Assembly (NCBI GenBank): GCA_030611885.1
Contig: JAUWOY010000001.1
Span: 124,001 to 188,000 of the forward strand
Origin: Chloroflexota bacterium
GTDB taxonomy: Bacteria > Chloroflexota > Anaerolineae > VGOG01
DNA length: 64,000 nucleotides
Direction of reading: 5' to 3'
This document shows, piece after piece, positions 53,472 to 61,612 of the stretch. A program made the position numbers and the translations under genes. Below the pieces are notes generated by a model. That model had not been told where the DNA came from and did no database searches. It was given only the letters and a program-made list of their open reading frames with translations. Every line of letters begins with the position of its first letter. Position 1 is the stretch's first letter.

Positions 53472-54389
53472 TTGAGCAAACTCTGGCGAGTTGGGAATCC
53501 TCTGGGGCTGGAAATGCAAAAAGCGATCAAAGTGAAAGATAAGAAACGGAAGAAGGAAATAAGATTGGGGCAGCGGACTCCCACGGTGGAAATGGACGAT
53601 CCTATCTCCCAGGAAATTCACCGAAGGGGGGACTTTGAGCTCAACAGGATCTACTGCGGGGACTGCTTGGAGGTTATGCAGACAATGCCTGACGAGTTTG
53701 TTGATTTGATCATCACCTCCCCGCCTTACAATTTTGGCCTGGATGATTATGAGGGTCACGATGATACCAGGAGTTGGGAAACGTATTTCCAGTGGCTAAA
53801 TGAAGTCTTTGCCGAATGTTATCGAGTTCTGAAACATTCTGGACGCATTTGCGTCAATGTTCAGCCCTTGTTTTCCGACTACATTCCCACCCATCACATC
53901 GTCTCCCAGCAGCTTCGGGATTTAGGCCTTTTGTTCAAAGCGGAGATACTTTGGGAGAAGCACAATTATAATTGCAAATATACCGCCTGGGGTAGCTGGA
54001 AGAGTCCAAGCATGCCTTACCTTAAGTACACCTGGGAATTCATAGAGGTCTTCTGCAAAGGCGAGTACAAAAAGGTCGGGCGGGCAGAGAACATAGATAT
54101 TACAGGCGATGAATTCAAAGAATGGGTCTATGCCAAATGGGATATTGCCCCTGAGTCGAGAATGAAGGAGCTAGAGCACCCAGCGGTGTTCCCCGAAGAG
54201 ATCCCCTATCGCTTGATTAGGTTGTTCAGCTACAAAGGCGACGTAGTTTTGGATCCATTTAACGGAGTAGGTACGACGACTCTCGTGGCCGCAAGGCTAA
54301 AGAGAAATTACATTGGCATTGATATTTCGGAGAAATACTGCCAGAAAGCTCGTGAGAGGCTACGGGAGTATCAATTATCGCTATTTTAG
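53472..54389 (+). CDS. DNA (N4-cytosine or N6-adenine) methyltransferase
   Basis: NRIYCGDCLEVMQTMPDEFVDLIITSPPYNFGLDDY; VVLDPFNGVGTTTLVAARLKRNYIGIDIS. Confidence 0.93.
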   Translation: MSKLWRVGNPLGLEMQKAIKVKDKKRKKEIRLGQRTPTVEMDDPISQEIHRRGDFELNRIYCGDCLEVMQTMPDEFVDLIITSPPYNFGLDDYEGHDDTRSWETYFQWLNEVFAECYRVLKHSGRICVNVQPLFSDYIPTHHIVSQQLRDLGLLFKAEILWEKHNYNCKYTAWGSWKSPSMPYLKYTWEFIEVFCKGEYKKVGRAENIDITGDEFKEWVYAKWDIAPESRMKELEHPAVFPEEIPYRLIRLFSYKGDVVLDPFNGVGTTTLVAARLKRNYIGIDISEKYCQKARERLREYQLSLF

Positions 54390-54399
54390 GGGGGGGCTT

Positions 54400-55163
54400 T
54401 GAACTGGCTTGTTCACCAACGCAATTTAGGAACTAAAATAGCCAGGGATTATCACGGAAGAGGGCAAGATTTCGTGGGGTTCAGGGCTGATGTATATCTA
54501 CCCTATCAGGAAGAGCAGTTGGGAATAACAGAAATAACTCGACAAGCTGTTTCCGACAAAGTGCAACTGCTTGAAGATTACTATCGAGAGATAAAAGAGT
54601 TCAATCAGGGGAGGTGGATCACTGCGCAATCTAAATTCAGACCTACTGTCCTGGAGGAGTTTTGCGGCTATTTGTTCAAGGATTTACCTCAGGTGCAGTC
54701 CTTGGGGCTGGACTTCTTAAAAAGGGGTATCTATGCGGGTCTGAGAATTGATCAGACGGGCAACGCTCAGCTAGAGACGAGGGATATAGATTTTTGTATC
54801 GGCAAGATAGTTGAAGCCACCTTTGCTGATAAGCCCTGTGACATCAGAATACCCCTCGTAGCTGTTGAATGCAAGACGTATCTTGACAAGACCATGCTCA
54901 GCGGAGCCCAGTTCACCGCGCAGAAAATCAAGGGCGGAACCCCCAGGGTTGCGTTTTTCGTGATAGCTGAAAGAAACGAGGTTGGTCTTGGTGAGATTCC
55001 CTCAGAGAGCCCGATAGACCAGATATACATCCTGCGTGATGGGGGAGACGACCCCGTTGATTCTCCGACTGTCTGGGAGTTTTTCTGTGAGGTGAAGAGT
55101 GTTTTGGAAAGAGTGGATATAGCCAAGGTTATCAAATTGCCTGGCAAGCTGCTTGTATTTTAA
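54400..55163 (+). CDS. Bpu10I-like type II restriction endonuclease
   Basis: PLVAVECKTYLDKTMLSGAQFTAQKIKGGTPRVAFFVIAERNEVGL; adjacent to methyltransferase. Confidence 0.75.
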
Positions 55164-55196
55164 GGCCACTTTTTCCTTGTTGTTCGCTGCCAAAAG

Positions 55197-55230
55197 AAAG
55201 GCCCTCCTTGAAACTTGGAGGGCCTTTTGG
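55197..55230 (+). terminator. Rho-independent terminator-like hairpin
   Basis: AAAGGCCCTCC ttgaaactt GGAGGGCCTTTT. Confidence 0.8.
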
Positions 55231-55312
55231 GTTTGCTTGCAGTTGAGAAAATCGCCATGATGTGGTAGAATTGGGACGTGCTGCGCAATCCCAAAACACA
55301 AAGGAGTTGTCA

Positions 55313-56596
55313 ATGAATGTACAGGAGATTCTCAAGAAACAAGAACAATACGTTTTCCCCAGCATGATCACCTACTACGAGGAGCCGTTGCCCTTCGAAC
55401 GAGGGGAGGGGCGGTACCTCTACGGCGTGGACGGCGAGAGGTATCTGGATTTCTTCGCCGGCATCCTCGTCGTCAGTGTGGGCCACTGCCACCCCCAGGT
55501 CACGGAACGAATCTGCCAGCAGGTGCGCACTCTTCAGCACACCTCCACCCTCTACCCCCACGCCAACATGGTGAACCTGGCCGAGAAATTCGCTCAGATC
55601 GCGCCAGGAAAGCTGCAGAAGAGTTTCTTCACCAACAGCGGCACGGAGGCCAACGAGATGGCCATCATGTTGGCCAAGGTTTACACCGACGCCCAGGAGG
55701 TCATCGCCCTGCGCCACGGCTACAGCGGGCGCTCGGCTCTGAGCATGGCGCTGACCGGGCACGCTAACTGGCGCATCGGCGGCACCCAGATCCTGGGCAT
55801 CAAGCACGCCCACAATGGCTACTGCTACCGCTGCCCCTTCAACCGCGAGTACCCCGACTGCGACCTGGAGTGCGCCTACGACGTCGAGGAACTGATCCGA
55901 ACCACGACCTCCGGTCGGGTGGCGGCCCTCATCGCCGAGCCTATCCAGGGTGTGGGCGGCTTCATCACTCCGCCGCCTGAATACTTCCCCATCGTGGTGG
56001 ACATCGTGCGCCAGTACGGCGGCATCTTCATCTGTGATGAGGTGCAGACGGGCTTCGGGCGCACGGGTGAGAAGTGGTTCGGCATTGAGCATTGGGGCGT
56101 GGAGCCGGACATCATCACCTGCGCCAAGGGGATAGCCAACGGTGCGCCGATGGGGGCTACGGTCGCCACGGCCGAGGTCGCCGATAGCTTCGGGGGGCTG
56201 ACCATCGCCACTTTCGGCGGGAATCCCGTCTCCTGTGCCGCTGCCCTGGCGACGATAGAGGTGATCGAGGAGGAGAACCTGGCCAGCAACGCCCAGGTGG
56301 TGGGCAGCTACCTGCGAGGGAAGTTGGAGGAGTTGAAGGAGAAGTATCCGCTGGTCGGCGATGTGCGGGGGATGGGCTTGATGCAGGGCGTGGAGCTGGT
56401 CCGCGAGGAGAAGGAGCCGGCTCGCCAAGAGATCCTCCAGGTGTTCGAGGCCACCAGGCGTCGGGGCCTGCTCATCGGCAAGGGCGGACTGTACGGCAAC
56501 GTCATCCGCATTGCCCCGCCGCTCAACATCGCCCAGGCCGACGTGGACGAGGCGGTTCGCATCCTCGACGAGGCGTTTGCGGAGGTGTCGAGGTAG
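55313..56596 (+). CDS. Class III aminotransferase
   Basis: DFFAGILVVSVGHCHPQV; FICDEVQTGFGRTGEKWFGIEHWGVEPDIITCAKGIANGAPMGA. Confidence 0.95.
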   Translation: MNVQEILKKQEQYVFPSMITYYEEPLPFERGEGRYLYGVDGERYLDFFAGILVVSVGHCHPQVTERICQQVRTLQHTSTLYPHANMVNLAEKFAQIAPGKLQKSFFTNSGTEANEMAIMLAKVYTDAQEVIALRHGYSGRSALSMALTGHANWRIGGTQILGIKHAHNGYCYRCPFNREYPDCDLECAYDVEELIRTTTSGRVAALIAEPIQGVGGFITPPPEYFPIVVDIVRQYGGIFICDEVQTGFGRTGEKWFGIEHWGVEPDIITCAKGIANGAPMGATVATAEVADSFGGLTIATFGGNPVSCAAALATIEVIEEENLASNAQVVGSYLRGKLEELKEKYPLVGDVRGMGLMQGVELVREEKEPARQEILQVFEATRRRGLLIGKGGLYGNVIRIAPPLNIAQADVDEAVRILDEAFAEVSR

Positions 56597-56666
56597 TTAC
56601 AATGGCGGATTGCCTACGGTGGCAAAGAGTGATAGAATAGGGCTCGGTTTGTGGGAGGAGACGTTG

Positions 56667-57977
56667 GTGAGGAAAACAGCGACAATCTCTCTCCTGGTCG
56701 CTCTGCTCGTCGTCTCGATGAGCGGAAAGCCAGCAGCGGCAACGCGGGCGGGGGTCACGCGCTTTAGGCCAGGCAGGGTTTTGGTAAAGTTCAAGGAAGG
56801 GGCTTCGGCTGCCGATGTGCGAGCCGCGCTCTCTCGGCGGGGGCTGTCCATCGAGCGCGAGATCCCCCGCTTGGGCCTCAAAAGCCTGGCAGTGCCCCCT
56901 GGTCAGGAGCTGACGATGGCCGAGAGCATGAGGCGTGACCCCGCCGTAGAATACGCGGAGCTCGATTATCTTGTCTCGGTGGCCGTAATTCCCAGCGATC
57001 CCCGTTGGGAAAATCAGTGGGCGCCAGCCAAGATCGGAGCCCCGGCTGCCTGGGAGATCACTACCGGCAGCGAGGAGATCATCATCGCTGTGCTAGACAC
57101 CGGCGTTAAACTGGATCACCCTGACCTGGCGGCCACGGTTTGGACCAATCCTGGGGAGGTGCCAGCCAACAGCCTGGACGACGATCAGAACGGGAAGGTT
57201 GACGACGTTCATGGCTGGCATTTCTATCATCAATGTTCCGGTTCCGAGTGTCTTCCCTTTGAGGATGATGACCTGCGGGACGATGCCGGCCACGGCACCC
57301 ATGTGGCCGGCATCGCGGCGGCGGAAACGGATAACCAGGTTGGCATAGCTGGCATATCTTGGGGAGCTCAGCTTATGCCTGTGAAGGTGCTGGACGAATA
57401 CGGCGATGGTTGGTACTCCGACGTCATCGCGGGCATCGTTTATGCTACTGATAACGGGGCTGACGTCGTCAACCTGAGCCTGGGGGGAGAGGAAAGCTCG
57501 CAGGCCCTGCAGGAAGCAGTGGATTACAGCCATGCCCAGGGCGTGCTGCTGATAGCGGCGACGGGCAACACTGGCGGGGCGGTGCTCTACCCGGCTGCTT
57601 GTGATCATGTGCTGGGTGTAGGCGCTACCGATGTGAATGACGTCCGGCCAGGATTTTCCAATTATGGGCCAGAGACGGATGTTGTTGCCCCCGGTGTTTC
57701 GATCTATAGCACCTGGCCTCGGCTAGATGGTTATTGGCGCAAGTCTGGCACATCTATGGCTGCTCCCCACGCGGCTGGCCTGGCAGCTTTGATCTGGTCG
57801 GCCAGGCCGGACCTGTCCAACGATCAGGTGGCCCAGGCTATCTCCCGGACTGCCCTTGACCTGGGTGCGCCGGGCTGGGACGAATTCTATGGCTGGGGTC
57901 GGATAGATGCTTATCGAGCCCTTCTCAGCGTGGGCCATTTCAAGCTTTACGTGCCTTTTCTCTCTCCGCTCTATTGA
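56667..57977 (+). CDS. Subtilisin-like S8 serine peptidase
   Basis: IIAVLDTGVKLDHPDL; DDAGHGTHVAGIAAA; KSGTSMAAPHAAGLAALI. Confidence 0.95.
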   Translation: MRKTATISLLVALLVVSMSGKPAAATRAGVTRFRPGRVLVKFKEGASAADVRAALSRRGLSIEREIPRLGLKSLAVPPGQELTMAESMRRDPAVEYAELDYLVSVAVIPSDPRWENQWAPAKIGAPAAWEITTGSEEIIIAVLDTGVKLDHPDLAATVWTNPGEVPANSLDDDQNGKVDDVHGWHFYHQCSGSECLPFEDDDLRDDAGHGTHVAGIAAAETDNQVGIAGISWGAQLMPVKVLDEYGDGWYSDVIAGIVYATDNGADVVNLSLGGEESSQALQEAVDYSHAQGVLLIAATGNTGGAVLYPAACDHVLGVGATDVNDVRPGFSNYGPETDVVAPGVSIYSTWPRLDGYWRKSGTSMAAPHAAGLAALIWSARPDLSNDQVAQAISRTALDLGAPGWDEFYGWGRIDAYRALLSVGHFKLYVPFLSPLY

Positions 57978-58108
57978 CTCGGCGGCCCAGCGCTGGCGAA
58001 TCGGACCAGCTTGTGCTATAATATGCGGGTATTTCCCACAACGACATAGCGTCAGGTGCGCGGTGGCTGACGCGCGTGTGTAAAGGTTTGATGGAGGTAG
58101 AAATCTAA

Positions 58109-58957
58109 ATGCAGCAAGTTGGACAAGGCATATATGCAGAAACCGGTTATCGAGGGGGCAATGTAGGCTTCGTGGTCACCAGCGAGGGCGTGATCCTGAT
58201 CAACACCCCCCTGTCGCCCCTGGAGGCTCGCCAGTGGCGGGAAAAGATCGCCGGAGTGACGGATCAAAAGGTGATCTACGTAATTAACACAGATTACCAC
58301 CCCGAATGTGTCGTGGGCAACCACATTTTCGAGGCCCCCGTTATAGCCCACGAGTTGGCCTGGAAGAAGATGAAGAGCTACGGCGATGCCTTCCGCCGCC
58401 ACGTCGCTGGCCGCTTCGAGGACGAACCAGAGGTGGCCACTGAGTTGGAGAGACTCCGCATCGTTACTCCTCGGATTGCTTTCACCGATGAAATGGACTT
58501 GCATAAGGGCAACAAAGTGCTCAAGCTGGTCCACGTTGGGGCGCACACGCCCGCGAGTATCATCGTCTGCATCCCTGGGGATGGAGTCCTCTTCTCAGGC
58601 GACGTGGTGGTCAACGGCGTGCATCCTCTTATGGGAGAGGCCAACTCCAAGGAGTGGCTAAATGCCCTGACCTACATTCGGAGGCCGTGGGTGAAAGCGG
58701 AGATCATCGTGCCTGGCGAGGGCGAGATATGCGGCAAGGAGGTCACCGAGGAGTTATCCAGGTACCTCCGCCGATTGCGGGCCAGGATGCGGGGGGCGTA
58801 TTCGACGGGTCACAGCAGGGCCGAAGCCGTCGCCTCGGTAGCCGAGATGATTGATTTCTTCCCTGTGGCCGATGGGGAAGAGGGGGAGGCCAAGCAACGG
58901 TTTAAGGCCAACGCGGAGCAGGTCTATGGTGAAATAAAGGCCAGAGGGGAAGGGTGA
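58109..58957 (+). CDS. MBL-fold metallo-hydrolase
   Basis: YVINTDYHPECVVGNHIFEAPVIAHE; HVGAHTPASIIVCIPGDGVLFSGDVVVNG. Confidence 0.88.
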   Translation: MQQVGQGIYAETGYRGGNVGFVVTSEGVILINTPLSPLEARQWREKIAGVTDQKVIYVINTDYHPECVVGNHIFEAPVIAHELAWKKMKSYGDAFRRHVAGRFEDEPEVATELERLRIVTPRIAFTDEMDLHKGNKVLKLVHVGAHTPASIIVCIPGDGVLFSGDVVVNGVHPLMGEANSKEWLNALTYIRRPWVKAEIIVPGEGEICGKEVTEELSRYLRRLRARMRGAYSTGHSRAEAVASVAEMIDFFPVADGEEGEAKQRFKANAEQVYGEIKARGEG

Positions 58958-59017
58958 ACGACGGACTGCGGGATTTAACGAACTCTACTCTCCTGCTCCT
59001 TTGCCGTGTTTGGTGTT

Positions 59018-59046
59018 TTGCCAGGGGTGTGAATTCGTAGTATAAT
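59018..59046 (+). promoter_or_regulatory. Sigma70-like promoter
   Basis: TTGCCA (59018-59023), 17-bp spacer, TATAAT (59041-59046). Confidence 0.65.
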
Positions 59047-59063
59047 CCGGAAGACCCAATTAT

Positions 59064-59139
59064 GCTCGGCCTGGATCGCCAGATCCAGGCCAAAAGCGGG
59101 GATTTGACAATCCCCTCAGAGCGATTTTGGATCCACTGA
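59064..59139 (+). repeat. Two-hairpin dispersed element, copy 3
   Basis: GGCCTGGATC-GCCA-GATCCAGGCC; GGGGATT-tgac-AATCCCC; gagcgattttggatccactga. Confidence 0.88.
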
Positions 59140-59164
59140 AACCGTACTTGTGAGGAGGGCTGAT

Positions 59165-59431
59165 ATGGCTGAGGGGAAAGGAATCGAGGAGATAAGGGCG
59201 GTTAAAGATCGGCATGGGGAGAGCATTCTCGAAAAAAAGAACGTCGTGGGGCTGGGGATCGGATACAAGGAGGTCGAGGGCCAGGAGACCGGGCTGTTGA
59301 GCCTGGTGGTGATGGTGAGGAAGAAAGAATCGCGCTCACAACTCGATGCCACAGATCTGATTCCCTCTGAGATAGAGGGGGTGCCCGTTGACGTGAAAGA
59401 GGTAGGGGAGATCGTTGCCCTGTCTTCGTAG
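59165..59431 (+). CDS. Stand-alone N-terminal domain related to the downstream serine protease
   Basis: KNVVGLGIGYKEVEGQETGLLSLVVMVRKKESRSQLDATDLIPSEIEGVPVDVKEVGEIVAL aligns with residues ~20-85 of the 59617 protein. Confidence 0.75.
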   Translation: MAEGKGIEEIRAVKDRHGESILEKKNVVGLGIGYKEVEGQETGLLSLVVMVRKKESRSQLDATDLIPSEIEGVPVDVKEVGEIVALSS

Positions 59432-59475
59432 AATCTCAATTGAGTGAAGGTCTCCCGACCGAGCTCTGTTTCTCA

Positions 59476-59571
59476 AGACTTCCGAAGTTTTGGCGGTGTT
59501 TACGCGCTGTGGAGCATAAGCAACGAGCCAATGGCAGCGCAGGGTTGAACTCATGGAAACTTCGGAAGTCT
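59476..59571. mobile_element. 96-bp element with perfect 15-bp terminal inverted repeats
   Basis: AGACTTCCGAAGTTT / AAACTTCGGAAGTCT; inner GCGCTG/CAGCGC. Confidence 0.8.
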
Positions 59572-59616
59572 GACTAAAACCTTATCCGACGATGAGAATT
59601 CAAAGGAGGCGAAGAA

Positions 59617-60639
59617 ATGGACCTAAAGTCAGCTATTCAGGTCAAAAGGCAAAATCGCGACTACTTGTTGGGCCGGAGGAACGTGGTTGCCTGCGGGGTC
59701 GGCTTCAAGGAGACTGAGCGTGGGATAACCGATGAGCCTTGCGTGGTGGTATCAGTGACGAGGAAGATGCCCGAAGCGCAGCTCTCGCCCGCCGACATCG
59801 TGCCCAAAAAGCTGGGCGAGGTGAAGACCGATGTTAAAGAGACCGGCGTGATCAGAGCCCTGCCCTTCGTCCTTGGGCCGAAGGACCAAGGGCAAGGCCA
59901 CACCGATCGCTGGCGCCCCGCGCCGGGGGGCGTCTCCATCGGGCACGCTGACATCACGGCGGGCACCCTGGGCTGCCTGGTGACCAGGAATGGCGAGCTT
60001 TTCATCCTCAGCAACAACCACGTGCTGGCCAATTCAAACGCGGCCCAGAGGGGCGATCCCATTATCCAGGCCGGTCGCTACGATGGGGGGACCCTCGAGG
60101 ATCAAATCGCTACCCTGGAGGACTTCATCCCCCTCAACTTCGGCACCAGTCCGCCCACCTGCCCAACGGCCACGGGTGTAGAGGGCCTTCTCAACTGGCT
60201 GGCTAAATTGCTGGGTTCGAGCCACAGGGTGATGGCTTTTCAGGAAGTGCCTGGCAGGAATCTGGTGGATGCTGCCATCGCCCGGCCCCTCTCTGACGAT
60301 CTGGTAGAGAAAAGGATCCTGGAGATCGGTGTGCCCCAGGGAACAAGGGATGTCACTCTGGGCACCCGCGTCAAAAAGAGTGGGCGCACCACTGGCTTCA
60401 CCACTGGTAGGATCATCCAGATTGACGTCACGACCCGGGTGAGCTACGAAGGGGGGACCGCCATCTTCGAGGATCAGTTGATGGCTGGGCCTATGAGCCA
60501 GGGAGGGGATTCAGGGTCGGCTGTGCTGGACGAGGAGGATTTCGTCATCGGTTTGCTGTTCGCCGGCTCCGACGCCACCACTATCATAAACCCCATCCAG
60601 TTCGTGCTCGATGCCCTGAACGTGGAGATCGCGGTTTAG
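59617..60639 (+). CDS. Chymotrypsin-fold (NAL1/trypsin-like) serine protease
   Basis: GTLGCLVTRNGELFILSNNHVLANSNAAQRGDPIIQAGRYDGG; GPMSQGGDSGSAVLDEEDFVIGLLFAGSD. Confidence 0.85.
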   Translation: MDLKSAIQVKRQNRDYLLGRRNVVACGVGFKETERGITDEPCVVVSVTRKMPEAQLSPADIVPKKLGEVKTDVKETGVIRALPFVLGPKDQGQGHTDRWRPAPGGVSIGHADITAGTLGCLVTRNGELFILSNNHVLANSNAAQRGDPIIQAGRYDGGTLEDQIATLEDFIPLNFGTSPPTCPTATGVEGLLNWLAKLLGSSHRVMAFQEVPGRNLVDAAIARPLSDDLVEKRILEIGVPQGTRDVTLGTRVKKSGRTTGFTTGRIIQIDVTTRVSYEGGTAIFEDQLMAGPMSQGGDSGSAVLDEEDFVIGLLFAGSDATTIINPIQFVLDALNVEIAV

Positions 60640-60648
60640 GCACTTGCA

Positions 60649-60696
60649 GTAAAACGTAAAACGTGAAACGTAAGATCATCACGTTTCACGTTTTAC
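60649..60696. repeat. 7-bp-period array folding as a 16-bp perfect hairpin (terminator position)
   Basis: gtaaaacGTAAAACGTGAAACGT aagatcatc ACGTTTCACGTTTTAC. Confidence 0.9.
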
Positions 60697-60771
60697 GCAG
60701 TGCGCCAATAGTCACCACCACCTTTTGTAGTATACTATCCGCAGACAATGGACGCAAAGGAGTGAAAGACG

Positions 60772-61128
60772 ATGCATGCAGAACAGGACATTCTGGTAGG
60801 CATTGACCAGATGCGACACAAGATCGAACATCTGGAGGTAAAGGTAGACGAGATACACGTTATCCTTGAGTACCTGCTGCTCATCATTCCCCCCGTGATC
60901 TCTACTATGCCCGATGGAAGTCAGCGGACTTTCTATCCTAACAGACCGGTCTCGCTGCAGACGCTGGCTACGATGGCTCGGGTGGAAGAGATGTCTCAGG
61001 GACGGCGTCACCTGTCATCCGAGGAGCGTACGGAGGTCTTCTTGCAGACCATAGAGCGGGCACGAGCTGAGGCTATCCGCAAGGGCATCGCCATAGACGA
61101 CGAGCGGGAGGCTGCCGTTGGAGACTGA
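60772..61128 (+). CDS. Putative antitoxin of PIN toxin
   Basis: Small ORF overlapping the PIN gene; C-terminal ERTEVFLQTIERARAEAIRKGIAIDDEREAAVGD. Confidence 0.55.
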   Translation: MHAEQDILVGIDQMRHKIEHLEVKVDEIHVILEYLLLIIPPVISTMPDGSQRTFYPNRPVSLQTLATMARVEEMSQGRRHLSSEERTEVFLQTIERARAEAIRKGIAIDDEREAAVGD

Positions 61129-61570
61129 ACGACGGCGTCTGCGGGCAGTCTTCGATACGAACATCTTTGTGGCCGCCCATCTCAGTAAGAACCCCCATAG
61201 CCCCACGATGGAACTACTGAGACGTTGGCGGCAAAGGGAGTTTGAGCTACTTTACTCCGATGACCTGCTGGTTGAGATTGATGAGAAGTTCTCAGCCAGA
61301 GGAATTGGTGATGAGTACAAAGATAGCCTGCTGGTCGAACTGCGTGATCTGGCTACCTATGTGGAAGTCAAGCCCTCGGACGTGGAATCTGTCATCATCG
61401 CCGATCCTGATGATGATTTCATCCTGGCCTGTGCCGTTGTTGGTCAGGCTGATTACCTGGTGACCTACGATGCACACTTTGACGTATTAGAAGACGAGTA
61501 TCGGGGTGTCAAGATTATGGAGGCGCTTCCTTTCTTATGGGCTGTGCGGGGTGACAGGCCGCCACCATAG
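61118..61570 (+). CDS. PIN-domain toxin (PIN_3-like)
   Basis: LRAVFDTNIFVAAHLSKNPHSP...IIADPDDDFILACAVVGQADYLVTYDAHF. Confidence 0.88.
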   Translation: METERRRLRAVFDTNIFVAAHLSKNPHSPTMELLRRWRQREFELLYSDDLLVEIDEKFSARGIGDEYKDSLLVELRDLATYVEVKPSDVESVIIADPDDDFILACAVVGQADYLVTYDAHFDVLEDEYRGVKIMEALPFLWAVRGDRPPP

Positions 61571-61612
61571 GAAAGCGCAGAAGATATTGACACGCATGAG
61601 GTAAACGAGGTC

